A stretch of 64,000 nt of DNA, taken from assembly GCF_030161235.1 (NCBI RefSeq), contig NZ_BSPW01000010.1, positions 62,001-126,000 on the forward strand. Reading direction: 5' to 3'. Below, in pieces: positions 1 through 10,757 of the stretch (position 1 is the stretch's first letter; every line of letters begins with the position of its first letter). Made by a program: the position numbers and the translations under genes. Under the pieces are notes generated by a model. That model ran no database searches, was not told where the DNA came from, and worked only from the letters and a program-made list of their open reading frames with translations. Origin of the DNA: Vibrio zhanjiangensis. GTDB taxonomy: Bacteria; Pseudomonadota; Gammaproteobacteria; Enterobacterales; Vibrionaceae.

Positions 1-1838
1 CGGTTGCTTGGATTGGCTTTGGCTTTGCGGTCGATACCGACTTAGCTGAACGACTTTCGATATTAGCAGGTATGAACGTTGATATTGGCTATCAGAAGGG
101 GGGGCAATGGTCATTGTTGGCCAGTAGTGTGAAAGGCAGAACCAATGGACAAGAATTAGAAGTCAAACCGCGATCGAGTGATAGCCATTTTATCGCAACG
201 TCAGTCACCGTGGGCTTTAATGATGGCAAAGAACTGGTGGTGTCTTTGTATCTTTCTAGAGAAGATCTGTTCATTAGGCTGCAGAATCGTTGGTTACAAG
301 TTGTTTTAATTGTATTGGCAACCTTTGGGTGTTCTCTTATTGCGGCGTATTTTTTATCAAAAAATCTCGCTAAACCGCTCCAAGAACTCGTCAAAAAGGC
401 CCAACAAATTGCTCGGGGTGAGACTGGTATCGAACTCAATATTCAGCGTAGAGATGAATTGGGAGTATTAGCTCAGGAGTTCAACATAATGAACAAAGCG
501 GTTAATGAACGTGAAGCTGAACTCAATTTTCGAGCCTATCACACTGATATCACCCAAATGCCGAACAAGGCGAAATTATTTGAAGATATAGAACACTTGG
601 TAAGTATCCAATGTGACGGTTTTGTATTGATTCGCTTTCGGGTGCTGGAATTTGAGGAGCTGAATTACAGCTTGGGTTTGGATACCGGAGAAGAGCTGCA
701 AGTGGCAGCGGCCAATCGTTTAATGTCACTTGGTGAAGGAGTGCAGTTTTATCAATTGGACTCGTCAGAATTTGCACTACTAACGACTTGTAAAACAACA
801 CTGACGGATGAGCAGAGTGTCAATGTTGTCCTACAGTGCTTATCGGGCGTGTTTGAGTTAAAACGCATATCGGTCACTATTCATACTGTTTCGGGTTATT
901 GTCAGTACCCTAAACATGGAGAAACCGCTCGCCAGTTATTGCATAATTCAGGGATTGCTTTGCAACAGGCCATGAAAATGAAAGTATCCGGTTTGGAGTT
1001 TGCATCTAGTATGGCGAAGAGTGCGATTGAAAGAGTGCGTCTAACTCATGAATTGACTGAGGCTATTCAAGATAATCAATTGGTCCTTTATTATCAGCCC
1101 AAACTGAATTTAAACACATTACAAATTGATAGAGTAGAAGCTTTGGTTCGTTGGATTCACCCAGAACTTGGTATGATTGCGCCGGATGAATTTATCGAAA
1201 TTGCGGAGACAACTGGGCAAATAGATGCGTTGACCGATTGGGTTATGCATAGCGCGTTAGGCCAACTTCAGGTATGGAAGCAAGCGGGGTATAAGCTCGG
1301 TATCGCAATTAATGTTTCTGCGGTGAATCTCAAACAAAAACAATTTGACGCTAAGGTCCTTCGGTTGATTTCTGAGTTCGATTGTCAAGAGAGTGAACTG
1401 ACAATAGAAGTCACGGAAAGTGCCTTGGCTGATGACCCAGAACATGCGCTGTCAATGCTAAAAAGGTTGTCTGACAGTGGATTATCTATATCCATAGATG
1501 ATTACGGCACAGGATATTCCTCCTTGTCGCAGCTTAAGCACCTTCCAGCTTCGGAGCTTAAAATTGACAAGTCATTTATTCTCAATGTTGCTAATGACGA
1601 GCAAGACAAAACAATTGCCAAATCAACACTAATACTAGCGAAACAATTTGGGTTAAAAACGGTTGCCGAAGGTATCGAAGACCGAACTTCTCTTGATTGG
1701 CTAATAGAAAATGGGTGTGACTATGCTCAGGGTTATTTTATTAGTCGACCACAACCAGCAGATCAGCTAACCACTTGGATGCAAACCCTTAATGACCAAT
1801 CTTGGGTGAAAACCGAACAAAAATTAAATGCACACTGA
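1..1838 (+). CDS. HAMP-GGDEF(degenerate)-EAL c-di-GMP phosphodiesterase, 5' truncated by window edge
   Basis: The frame is open to the left edge (first full codon at base 3), so the true start lies outside. Visible order: a periplasmic sensor remnant, a membrane segment at about 291-356, a HAMP linker (about 360-500), a GGDEF-like domain (about 520-1020) and an EAL domain (about 1050-1790). The GGDEF signature is replaced by LDSSEF, so cyclase activity is unlikely. The EAL domain keeps EALVRW, NVSAVNL, EVTESAL, DDYGTG, KIDKSF, AEGIED and QGY, the metal- and substrate-binding set of active phosphodiesterases. I infer a membrane sensor that hydrolyses c-di-GMP, with the GGDEF half possibly binding nucleotide as a regulator. 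A LapD-type receptor is less likely because the EAL residues are intact. Confidence 0.9.
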   Translation, partial: VAWIGFGFAVDTDLAERLSILAGMNVDIGYQKGGQWSLLASSVKGRTNGQELEVKPRSSDSHFIATSVTVGFNDGKELVVSLYLSREDLFIRLQNRWLQVVLIVLATFGCSLIAAYFLSKNLAKPLQELVKKAQQIARGETGIELNIQRRDELGVLAQEFNIMNKAVNEREAELNFRAYHTDITQMPNKAKLFEDIEHLVSIQCDGFVLIRFRVLEFEELNYSLGLDTGEELQVAAANRLMSLGEGVQFYQLDSSEFALLTTCKTTLTDEQSVNVVLQCLSGVFELKRISVTIHTVSGYCQYPKHGETARQLLHNSGIALQQAMKMKVSGLEFASSMAKSAIERVRLTHELTEAIQDNQLVLYYQPKLNLNTLQIDRVEALVRWIHPELGMIAPDEFIEIAETTGQIDALTDWVMHSALGQLQVWKQAGYKLGIAINVSAVNLKQKQFDAKVLRLISEFDCQESELTIEVTESALADDPEHALSMLKRLSDSGLSISIDDYGTGYSSLSQLKHLPASELKIDKSFILNVANDEQDKTIAKSTLILAKQFGLKTVAEGIEDRTSLDWLIENGCDYAQGYFISRPQPADQLTTWMQTLNDQSWVKTEQKLNAH

Positions 1839-2031
1839 GATTTCAGTCCGAGAGAGGAAATCGTGAATCAAGAGTATGAAATGGGCACTTTGTTAGAGGG
1901 TTAAGTGGCCTTTTAATGTAAAAATAAAGCATGCGTTTAGGATAAGAGTTTGCGATAATATGCGGCCGCGATTTCGGTCGCAAATGAGAATCGACGTCTG
2001 AGAAGACGACACAAAGGTAGATAGTAGATAA

Positions 2032-2970
2032 ATGAACGAGAAATTGCAGAAAGTGTTAGCGCGAGCAGGCCATGGCTCACGACGCGAATTAGAAGCTTTG
2101 ATTAAAGCAGGTCGTGTGAGTGTAAATGGAGCTGTGGCTAAACTTGGTGAGCGGCTGGAAGATGAGAATGCCGTAGTTCGTATTGATGGTCACATTGTTT
2201 CTGCCAAGGCGCAGGAAGAAGTGATTTGCCGCGTATTGGCGTACTACAAACCAGAAGGTGAGCTTTGTACTCGTCATGATCCAGAAGGCCGTCGCACTGT
2301 ATTTGACCGTCTGCCAAAGATTCGAGGCTCTCGATGGATCTCTGTTGGCCGTTTAGATGCAAACACGTCTGGTTTACTGCTTTTTACCACCGATGGTGAG
2401 CTTGCAAACCGACTTATGCACCCCAGCCGACAAGTAGAACGTGAGTATTTGGTCCGGGTGTTTGGTGATGTTGATGAGAAGAAAGTACGTAATCTTGTCA
2501 GTGGCGTTGAATTGGATGACGGCGTAGCGCGTTTTGAAGATGTGGTATACGCTGGCGGTGATGGTATGAACCATACCTTTTATGTTGTCATCAATGAGGG
2601 ACGTAACCGAGAAGTGCGTCGTTTGTGGGAATCTCAAGATTGTACGGTAAGTCGCCTAAAGCGTGTTCGTTATGGTGATATTTTCTTAGATAAAAAGCTT
2701 CCTCGTGGTGGATGGATGGAGCTTGATCTGAAAGAAGTGAACTACTTACGAGAGTTGGTGGAGTTGCGTCCAGAAAAAGAAACGCTGCTTGACGAAAGTA
2801 AAGCCAATACGTCGCGTAAGCGTGAGCGTTCTCGAAGCCAGAAGATTCGTCGTGCGGTTAAGCGCCATGAAGAACGAGTGAACAGTTCTGGCGGCCGTAG
2901 CAATAATCCAGCACGTAGAAAGACACGTAAAAGTGCGGGAGAGCAAGGCGCCCGGAATAAGCATCGTTAA
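2032..2970 (+). CDS. rluB: 23S rRNA pseudouridine synthase RluB
   Basis: 312 residues. RluB converts uridine 2605 of 23S rRNA to pseudouridine. The N-terminal S4 RNA-binding domain starts [19 protein letters not shown], as in the family. The RsuA/RluB-type catalytic domain carries [17 protein letters not shown], with the nucleophilic Asp, followed by the NRLMHPS and REYLVRV motifs. The last 50 or so residues are a basic, disordered Lys/Arg/Ser tail, as is usual for RluB. The ATG at 2032 gives the family-typical N-terminus. The gene stands alone and ends at a strong terminator shared with the convergent PhzF gene. Confidence 0.95.
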   Translation: MNEKLQKVLARAGHGSRRELEALIKAGRVSVNGAVAKLGERLEDENAVVRIDGHIVSAKAQEEVICRVLAYYKPEGELCTRHDPEGRRTVFDRLPKIRGSRWISVGRLDANTSGLLLFTTDGELANRLMHPSRQVEREYLVRVFGDVDEKKVRNLVSGVELDDGVARFEDVVYAGGDGMNHTFYVVINEGRNREVRRLWESQDCTVSRLKRVRYGDIFLDKKLPRGGWMELDLKEVNYLRELVELRPEKETLLDESKANTSRKRERSRSQKIRRAVKRHEERVNSSGGRSNNPARRKTRKSAGEQGARNKHR

Positions 2971-2999
2971 GCGAGGCTATGAGCATTCTGGCACCACAC

Positions 3000-3026
3000 A
3001 AAAAAGCAGCATTACGCTGCTTTTTT
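3000..3026. terminator. Bidirectional intrinsic terminator between rluB and phzF-like gene
   Basis: Perfect 11-bp stem: AAAAAAGCAGC, a 5-base loop, then GCTGCTTTTTT. The A-run and T-run flank the stem, so it can terminate on both strands. It lies 30 bases after the rluB stop and 6 bases from the stop of the opposing gene. Confidence 0.9.
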
Positions 3027-3031
3027 GATTT

Positions 3032-3832
3032 TTAGGCAAATAAAGTTCCCTTCAATGATGTCACCGCTTGCCCTTTGATTTTTACGCGGCCATTGTCCAG
3101 ATATTCGAGATCAAGATAACCACCTCTTGATGAGGCTTGATACGCAGTCAATTTTGATGCGTTGAGCTTTTCGAACCAATAGGCTGATAGCGCACAATGC
3201 GCTGAACCGGTTACTGGGTCTTCATTGACGCCTACCCAAGGAGCAAAATACCTAGAAATAATATCGTAATCTTGGCTGGTCGACTGTGAGGTCACGACGA
3301 TACCACGCCCACTCTCTGACAAAAGAGATGAAAAATCAGGATTGAGGTTAACGATGACGTTTTCATCAATGACTTCGACCAGCTGCTTAGTTTCAAAGTC
3401 ACATACGGAAACGATCTGATGCTCTGATAGCCCAAGAGCCATTCTCTTTTTGTCGGATAATGCCGTGTCGAATGCCATTTTAGGTGAAGGTAAATCGAGT
3501 TCATAGCTATCGTGCAAGACCTTAACTTTTAACTCACCAGATAATGTTTGAAAGGTAACCTTATCTCCAGTACTGAGTTTGCCTTGTGCTTTCAATACGT
3601 GAGCCACCGCTAGTGTTCCGTGTCCACATAACTTGACTTCTGTTTCTGGTGTAAACCACCTCAGATTCATATCTTGTAGAGATAGAAAGGCCGTTTCTGA
3701 AACAGCCATTTCTCGTGAAATTGACAGCATGAGTTCAGTATCGAGCGATTCTTGGGTTATGCACACCCCGGCAGGGTTGCCCTTGAATATCTTATTGGTA
3801 AATGAATCGACTTGATAAATCTCTAATTCCAT
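3032..3832 (-). CDS. PhzF family isomerase/epimerase-like protein
   Basis: 266 residues from the ATG at 3832. The frame is open to 3877, but MELEIYQVDSFT is the family N-terminus and an AAAGGA site lies about 10 bases upstream. PhzF proteins have a duplicated diaminopimelate-epimerase fold. The acidic catalytic residue is visible in VSETAF. Also visible are the GNPAGVC motif, CGHGTLA with the conserved CGH, and EDPVTGSAHCAL near the C-terminus. The substrate is unknown for this branch (YddE/YfhB-like rather than true phenazine synthesis, since no phz genes are nearby). It lies 75 bases downstream of cydC on the same strand and may be co-transcribed. Confidence 0.88.
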   Translation of the reverse strand: MELEIYQVDSFTNKIFKGNPAGVCITQESLDTELMLSISREMAVSETAFLSLQDMNLRWFTPETEVKLCGHGTLAVAHVLKAQGKLSTGDKVTFQTLSGELKVKVLHDSYELDLPSPKMAFDTALSDKKRMALGLSEHQIVSVCDFETKQLVEVIDENVIVNLNPDFSSLLSESGRGIVVTSQSTSQDYDIISRYFAPWVGVNEDPVTGSAHCALSAYWFEKLNASKLTAYQASSRGGYLDLEYLDNGRVKIKGQAVTSLKGTLFA

Positions 3833-3907
3833 TCGGGAATATCCTTTCTTGTTGGGGTAACCATGGACACCCCACAACTTATTATCTCGCGACGTTTGAG
3901 GTATGTG

Positions 3908-5632
3908 TTAGTTGAGAGTTTGATTGAGTTCGAAGTAACGACGCTTATTTGCCAAAAGATCCACATGAGATCCATATTCAACAATTCTGCCTTGTTCTAT
4001 AAGGCATATGGCGTCCATTTTACTCAGTTCAACGAGCCTGTGTGTAATAAATACGACCGTTTTATTCTCAAAGTGTTGCTCAAACAACTGCATAATCTGA
4101 CGCTCAGTTTGTTTATCTAGACCTTCTGTTGGTTCATCAAGAAGGAGAATAGGACCATTGTGTAGAAGGGCTCGAGCAATACCAATTCGGCGCTTTTCTC
4201 CCCCTGATAACTGTCTGCCACCATCTCCAAGCCAGCTCTCTAATCCTTGCTCGTCGATAAGCTTCGACAGACCGACTTTTGATAATGCTTGATGGAGATC
4301 TTGGTCAGTGGCGTGTGGTGAAGCCATTAAAAGGTTGTCTTTTAACGTACCATTGAGTATATCTACTCTTTGGCTAACCACGGTTATCGCTTGGCGAAGT
4401 TGGCTCTCACTCCACTTTGTAATAGGCTGCCCAGCAATCTGGATATGTCCTTTTTGTACATCCCAATATCGATTAAGTAGCTGCAATAACGTTGATTTTC
4501 CAGAGCCTGTTTGACCCAAAATTGCAATTTTCTGCCCTGCTGGGATAAAAAGATTTACCTCGCTCAAAGCGTTTGTGTTGCCATCAGGATATTGGAAGCT
4601 TACGTCCTTGTATTCAATAGAGTACGACGATTCATGTTCTGTTGATTGGCTCGGGAACTGAACGTCCGGTGTGGAGAGAATAATATCGTTCAGTCGACGG
4701 GCTGAGGTAATGGTCTGTCCTAGATGCTGGAATGCGCCTGCGATTGGCATGAGAATTTCGACGCTTGCCATAGTCGCAAAGACCACGAGAGCAATCATTG
4801 GATTGGGTGATTGGCCGCCAACGCCATCGGCCGCAAGCCATAACATAAGAGCAATGGTCCAGCCATTGGCGAGAATGAGGAGTGCTTGGGCAATGCCTGC
4901 GAAGTGAGCGTTAAAGCGTTGATTGGTGAGCAAACGTTGCTGCACATCGAAAATGGCATTTCTATAGCGTTCTTCGGCACCGAACAGTGTCAGTTCGCTG
5001 TAACCTTGTAACCAATCAAGTGTGGCAACTCGCAACGTGGCTTTATTGCTGGTTAATTCAGCGCCATTTCGTTTACCGAGTTTGTAAAAAACGATAGGCC
5101 ACAGCAAGAGTAACGTAATCAAGATTGCGCCAAGAATTAAACCGAGCTTAGCATCAAACCAGCTGAGCAGGGCGGTAAGGCCAATAATACCAGCAGAGCC
5201 GACAACCATTGGAGTGACTAAGCGCAGGTACACATGATCCATTGCGCTTATGTCGGCGACCAATCGGTTGAGTATGTCTGCATCTCTGAGGTTGGACACT
5301 CGTCCAGGAATTAATGGGGCGAGTTTAGAAAAGAAGAATATTCTCAGGTCGGTGAGGAGTTTGAAGGTGGCATTATGGCTGACCACTCTCTCTCCCCAGC
5401 GTCCAGCCGTTCTACCCATGGCGAATCCACGAACAAAAGCACCGGGTAGCATGTAATTGAATGTTTCTCTTGCGATAGTCAAACCAGCAACAGCCGCTGC
5501 CGAAAGAAACCAGCCCGAAAGAGTGAGTAGCCCAATCGACGCAAATAATGTCAGTAATGCCAGCAGCATGCCGAGTGACAATCCGAACCAGTGTTTTTTA
5601 TAGAGTTTTAAGTAGGGTAATAAATCACGCAT
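3908..5632 (-). CDS. cydC: Heterodimeric ABC exporter subunit CydC (cysteine/glutathione export)
   Basis: 574 residues. An N-terminal type-1 ABC exporter membrane domain (about 1-310) is followed by an ATPase domain with Walker A GQTGSGKST (about 371), signature LSGGEKRR (about 474) and Walker B ILLLDEPTEG (about 495). CydDC exports cysteine and glutathione to the periplasm and is needed for assembly of cytochrome bd oxidase and periplasmic cytochromes c. The ATG at 5632 overlaps the end of cydD by 8 bases, which indicates translational coupling and assembly as a heterodimer. The gene order trxB-cydD-cydC is conserved in enterobacteria and vibrios. Confidence 0.95.
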   Translation of the reverse strand: MRDLLPYLKLYKKHWFGLSLGMLLALLTLFASIGLLTLSGWFLSAAAVAGLTIARETFNYMLPGAFVRGFAMGRTAGRWGERVVSHNATFKLLTDLRIFFFSKLAPLIPGRVSNLRDADILNRLVADISAMDHVYLRLVTPMVVGSAGIIGLTALLSWFDAKLGLILGAILITLLLLWPIVFYKLGKRNGAELTSNKATLRVATLDWLQGYSELTLFGAEERYRNAIFDVQQRLLTNQRFNAHFAGIAQALLILANGWTIALMLWLAADGVGGQSPNPMIALVVFATMASVEILMPIAGAFQHLGQTITSARRLNDIILSTPDVQFPSQSTEHESSYSIEYKDVSFQYPDGNTNALSEVNLFIPAGQKIAILGQTGSGKSTLLQLLNRYWDVQKGHIQIAGQPITKWSESQLRQAITVVSQRVDILNGTLKDNLLMASPHATDQDLHQALSKVGLSKLIDEQGLESWLGDGGRQLSGGEKRRIGIARALLHNGPILLLDEPTEGLDKQTERQIMQLFEQHFENKTVVFITHRLVELSKMDAICLIEQGRIVEYGSHVDLLANKRRYFELNQTLN

Positions 5633-7412
5633 CGAGATTCCCTTTGTCGGTGTCAGAGAGAGCTTGGTTGGCGATCAGCATATTGCGAAATAAACCAGCT
5701 TGGTTACTCAGTTCTTGATAGTCACCTTGCTGTACTAGCATACCGTTTTCCATGACTAAAATTTGAGAGACATTTTTCAATGGTAAGAGCTGGTGGGTCA
5801 CCATTAATGATGTCCTTCCCTCTATTTGGTTAGATAGACCTTCCATCACCAATTTCTCACTTCGTGCATCTAAGCTTGCTGTTGGCTCATCAAGCAGCCA
5901 AAAGTCTCCGTTTTGTATCATGGCTCTTGCAAGCGCGAGGCGTTGTGCTTGGCCAACTGACAAGCCTTCTGAACGATCTGAAATTTGGTAATCAAGCCCA
6001 TGCTGAGTAACAAACTCAGAAGCAAAAGATTTATCCAGAGCTGATTGTATAGCATCCTGTTTAACATCATCTTTGCCCAAGGTGACATTCTCACGAATTG
6101 TGCCATGAACCAACAAGGGATTTTGGCCAACCCAACTTATGTTGTCTCGCCAGTTACTCAGATTCAGTTGAGTGCGTTCAATCCCATTAATGGTGAGTGA
6201 ACCTTGGTAGGGTAAAAAGCCTAATATCGCGTTAATCAAACTGGTTTTGCCAGCGCCACTTGGACCAACCAAAGCAGTATGTTGATTGGCTTTAATGGTA
6301 AAATTAACCGGGCCAAGCAGTTTTGTGCCTTGTGATGAAAAGACTTCCAAGTTCTGGGCGCAAATCGTGATACCTGATGTTGTATCGATTGTTTTATCAC
6401 CCGAGCGAACGGCAGCGGCGTCCGTTTGCAAAAACTCCACAATACTATCTGCAGCACCAACGGCTTGCTGTTTTGCGTGATAGAAGGTCCCTAAATCACG
6501 CAGAGGCTGATAAAATTCAGGTGCAAGAATAAGAATAAAAAGACCCGCGATCAGGGTTACACCTAATCCATAATCACCAAAGTTAATTTCGCCAATAAAG
6601 GCAAAGCCAAAGTATACGGCAGTCAGGGCGATCGAAATGGAAGTGAAAAACTCAAGTATGGCTGAAGACAAAAAAGCAATTTTCAGCACATCCATCGTCC
6701 GTGAGCGAAAAACTTCTGATGCACCACGCATCACTTCTGTCTCTGCCTTGGTTCTATCAAACAAACGAATGGTGGTCATCGATTGCAAACGGTCGTAAAA
6801 ATGGCCAGATAGACGTTGCATCGCTTTGAAGTTTTTGCGATTGGCCTCGGCTGCTTTCATGCCGACAAGGGCCATAAATAGTGGGACCAGTGGTGCTGTG
6901 ATCAAAAATATTAAACCAGCTACCCAGTTGATGGGGAAAACAACCACAAGAATAACGATAGGTACCAACACGGCAAGTGACATTTGGGGTAAGTAACGAG
7001 CGAAGAAATCATGCATATCTTCTACTTGTTCCAGCAGCAAGGTTGCCCAAGCTCCTGCTGGTTTTTCTTTGATGTAGGCAGGACCGAGTTCTCGCAATTT
7101 ATCAAGAATCAGTTGCCGTATATAAAGACGAATTTGTTCACCACAACGATAACCAGCAAGCTCTCTACCCCATGAGCACAGTGCTCGAATACCAATGATT
7201 GCGCATAACGCAAAAAAATATGGAATAAGCTGCTGCTTTGGAACCTGATCGATGATCAATTGCTGAAGGATAGTCGCAAGTAAGGCGGCTTGAGCCAGTA
7301 AAAATAGGCTTGAAACGACACCAAGACCGACTGCAGCGAGCAGCCAGCGCTTTGCTAACTTGCTTTGCTGCTTGAGCCATTTGTTCAAGCTGCGCTGTTT
7401 ATTTTTGTCCAT
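5625..7412 (-). CDS. cydD: Heterodimeric ABC exporter subunit CydD
   Basis: 595 residues. Membrane domain about 1-330, then an ATPase domain with Walker A GPSGAGKTS (about 382), signature LSVGQAQR (about 483; the usual LSGGQ is changed to LSVGQ, which is common in CydD) and Walker B WLLDEPTASLD (about 503). It pairs with CydC to export reduced thiols. It begins 111 bases after trxB with an intrinsic terminator between them, so it may have its own promoter or depend on partial read-through from trxB. Confidence 0.95.
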   Translation of the reverse strand: MDKNKQRSLNKWLKQQSKLAKRWLLAAVGLGVVSSLFLLAQAALLATILQQLIIDQVPKQQLIPYFFALCAIIGIRALCSWGRELAGYRCGEQIRLYIRQLILDKLRELGPAYIKEKPAGAWATLLLEQVEDMHDFFARYLPQMSLAVLVPIVILVVVFPINWVAGLIFLITAPLVPLFMALVGMKAAEANRKNFKAMQRLSGHFYDRLQSMTTIRLFDRTKAETEVMRGASEVFRSRTMDVLKIAFLSSAILEFFTSISIALTAVYFGFAFIGEINFGDYGLGVTLIAGLFILILAPEFYQPLRDLGTFYHAKQQAVGAADSIVEFLQTDAAAVRSGDKTIDTTSGITICAQNLEVFSSQGTKLLGPVNFTIKANQHTALVGPSGAGKTSLINAILGFLPYQGSLTINGIERTQLNLSNWRDNISWVGQNPLLVHGTIRENVTLGKDDVKQDAIQSALDKSFASEFVTQHGLDYQISDRSEGLSVGQAQRLALARAMIQNGDFWLLDEPTASLDARSEKLVMEGLSNQIEGRTSLMVTHQLLPLKNVSQILVMENGMLVQQGDYQELSNQAGLFRNMLIANQALSDTDKGNLDA

Positions 7413-7467
7413 TATGAGGCTTAATGATAATTATTTTGATGACTCTAAGCTGGCGATTATACAAAAG

Positions 7468-7496
7468 AAAGCCTCATGGTAATACCATAAGGCTTT
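7468..7496 (-). terminator. Intrinsic terminator after trxB
   Basis: Read on the minus strand: AAAGCCT and AGGCTTT flank an inner ATGGT/ACCAT stem with one mismatch, followed by CTTTTGT. It lies between the trxB stop and the cydD start, so it would limit read-through into cydDC. Confidence 0.75.
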
Positions 7497-7523
7497 GCGC
7501 TTTTGACTCAAAAGTGAAAAATA

Positions 7524-8818
<1,295 letters not shown>

Positions 8819-9658
8819 GTGAATATAACCCCTTTGACAGCAAATATTGGTGCTTATGTTGACGGTGTCGAGCTTTCCAATTTGACTGATGATGAATTTG
8901 AGGCGCTTTATCAAGCCTATCTTTGTTATAAAGTACTATTTTTTCATAACCAAGAAATGACGCCAGAGCAGCACATGTCGGTGGCTAAGCGTTTTGGCTT
9001 ACTTGAACCTGTCCATCCGTTTTTTCCTCATCTGGACGACCAAGAACAAGTGGTTGTAATCGAAACATCGCGCGGTAATCCACCCAGCCAAAGTTATTGG
9101 CATACCGATTTGACATGGCAAAAAATACCTTGTCGTTGTTCTATCTTACATGCTCAGCAATGTCCAGACAAAGGAGGCGATACAATATGGACTTCCATGG
9201 AAGCGGTGTGGCTCAGTCTAACGTCAGATGAACAAAATATGCTGAAGGAGCTTACAGCAACACATGCTTTGCATGCCTTTGAAGGAAGCCGCTATGATTC
9301 CGTTGCAGAAGGTGGGCAAAGCTATGTTGCTAAAGTTTCCAACCATTATCCGCCCGTTATTCATCCATTGGTTGTTCGTCATCCTGAGACGGGGAATGCA
9401 ACGGTGTATGTAAACGAGCAGTTCACGCGCAAAATCAATCAACTGCCAGAACGAGAAAGCGAAAACCTACTGAAAAAGTTGTATGAACGCGCTAGATTGC
9501 CCGACTTTCAGGTGCGATTCTCTTGGCAGGTCGGCTCTGTTGCAATCTGGGACAATATATCAACTCAGCATTTTGCGGTCACTGACTATGGTGATAATCC
9601 GCGTCGTTTACACCGCGTGACGGTGAGAGGTAAACCTCTCGAATCGTATTCGCTTTAA
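8819..9658 (+). CDS. TauD/TfdA-family Fe(II)/2-oxoglutarate dioxygenase
   Basis: 279 residues. The start is GTG at 8819, with AAGGAAG just upstream. An ATG two bases earlier (8817) is followed at once by TGA and cannot start the protein. The family couples 2-oxoglutarate decarboxylation to hydroxylation of sulfonates, sulfates or other small acids. Visible features: the HTD iron ligands in SYWHTDLTW (about residues 98-106), the distal His in STQHFAV and the 2-oxoglutarate-binding Arg in RLHRVTVRG near the C-terminus. No transporter is adjacent, so the substrate cannot be inferred. The gene is convergent with the lipase-chaperone-like gene, only 13 bases apart. Confidence 0.88.
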   Translation: MNITPLTANIGAYVDGVELSNLTDDEFEALYQAYLCYKVLFFHNQEMTPEQHMSVAKRFGLLEPVHPFFPHLDDQEQVVVIETSRGNPPSQSYWHTDLTWQKIPCRCSILHAQQCPDKGGDTIWTSMEAVWLSLTSDEQNMLKELTATHALHAFEGSRYDSVAEGGQSYVAKVSNHYPPVIHPLVVRHPETGNATVYVNEQFTRKINQLPERESENLLKKLYERARLPDFQVRFSWQVGSVAIWDNISTQHFAVTDYGDNPRRLHRVTVRGKPLESYSL

Positions 9659-9671
9659 TAGCAGAAGCAGA

Positions 9672-10694
9672 TCAATTTCTGCCATATACGCGTGGGCGCT
9701 TGAATCGGTAAAACCCTTGTTGTTCTTCTTTTTCAAGCGTGGACGCTTCGTCATCGAAGTAGTTCATTCTTAAACGCTTTAATTCATGATCTAATTCATC
9801 ACCCGAGAGAGTATCTAGCAATGCCTGCCTTTCACGCATGTATTGATAGCCAATCTGCCAACGAAGCTCATTTTTTTCATCCTTAAGTGCCGCTTTCTCA
9901 ATTTGACGTTCGCTAAATCCAAGGTCTCTGCGTATGCTATTGAGCTGCTCTGAGCGTTCATAAGGGGACATCTTCCCCAAATCACGCTGAACCGAATCTA
10001 AACTGAAGAAAGTACTGGCTAGCATCGCTGGGCTTAGAATTTGTCCACCAACCTGTTCAGAGAAATTGGTTTCTATTGTGGCTTTGAGTGCGAATAAGCG
10101 TTGATTGATCTCCATATCATAAGCATGGTTTAAGAGTTCAATCGATTTACGTGTGTCTGCCATTCGTTGCTCACGTTCGGCAAGCTCTGCAGACCAGAGT
10201 ATATCGGCATCCGATGCAAAGAGTTCGCGGCGCTTTGCCCATATAGCGATTTGTTTTTGTTCAAAAGTCATAGTAAGCAAGGATTTCATTTCGGTAAGCA
10301 GCCAGTGTTCATATTTTTGCATACGCGATAAGTTGGCAAAAATTTGCTCCGCATATGTTGGGAAGGCTACTTGAATGACAGAATGAAAAAGACTGTCAGT
10401 ATCATCTTGGTATTTGTCTCGTAGATGCTGGCGAAAATCTTCTAATCCCACTTGTATTTCAACATGCTGGATGCTTTCACCCAACTCCTGACGTATTGTT
10501 TGTGCTAATTCGTGTACAAGCTCAGAATTATCTCTTGGCTTTGGTAGAGAGATTGCCGCGATTTGGTCATCCAGCGGTAGGATCTTAGTTTGTTCAACTT
10601 CAGAAATTGTGGAACTCGGGATTGTTAAGGGAATGAACCAGATACCCAATAAAACAAGGGCACAAAAGCTGTAAACCCATATCCATTTACTCAT
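9672..10694 (-). CDS. Lipase secretion chaperone (foldase)-like protein
   Basis: 340 residues with one N-terminal membrane anchor (about 5-24) and a long, charged, mostly helical periplasmic part. The middle and C-terminal patterns resemble LifO/Lif lipase foldases: KRRELFASDADILWSAE, then repeated RxxLGF and RW..GYQYMRERQALL elements and a basic end KRPRVYGRN. The typical RxxFDYxLSA motif near the N-terminus of classical foldases is not visible. Foldases hold a partner lipase in the periplasm until it folds. The upstream neighbour on the same strand, 63 bases away, encodes an SGNH hydrolase that is the likely client. The assignment comes from pattern recognition only. Confidence 0.65.
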   Translation of the reverse strand: MSKWIWVYSFCALVLLGIWFIPLTIPSSTISEVEQTKILPLDDQIAAISLPKPRDNSELVHELAQTIRQELGESIQHVEIQVGLEDFRQHLRDKYQDDTDSLFHSVIQVAFPTYAEQIFANLSRMQKYEHWLLTEMKSLLTMTFEQKQIAIWAKRRELFASDADILWSAELAEREQRMADTRKSIELLNHAYDMEINQRLFALKATIETNFSEQVGGQILSPAMLASTFFSLDSVQRDLGKMSPYERSEQLNSIRRDLGFSERQIEKAALKDEKNELRWQIGYQYMRERQALLDTLSGDELDHELKRLRMNYFDDEASTLEKEEQQGFYRFKRPRVYGRN

Positions 10695-10715
10695 TTACTT
10701 CTCCTTGCGATTCAT

Positions 10716-10743
10716 GTCTAGCCCACAATAACCTAGGCTAGAC
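10716..10743. repeat. 8-bp inverted repeat between SGNH hydrolase and foldase-like genes
   Basis: GTCTAGCC and GGCTAGAC, perfectly complementary, separated by 12 bases in the 63-base gap between the two minus-strand genes. No T-run follows. It may act as an RNA-processing or attenuating hairpin that sets different levels of the two proteins. Confidence 0.5.
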
Positions 10744-10757
10744 GTAGAGTGGGGGGG

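Noticed and set aside
3000..3026. Inverted repeat considered as an insertion-sequence end
   Set aside because: It is a textbook bidirectional terminator between convergent genes with A- and T-runs; no transposase or target duplication.
3032..3832. Phenazine biosynthesis cluster
   Set aside because: Only a single PhzF-family gene is present, and the family is widespread outside phenazine producers.
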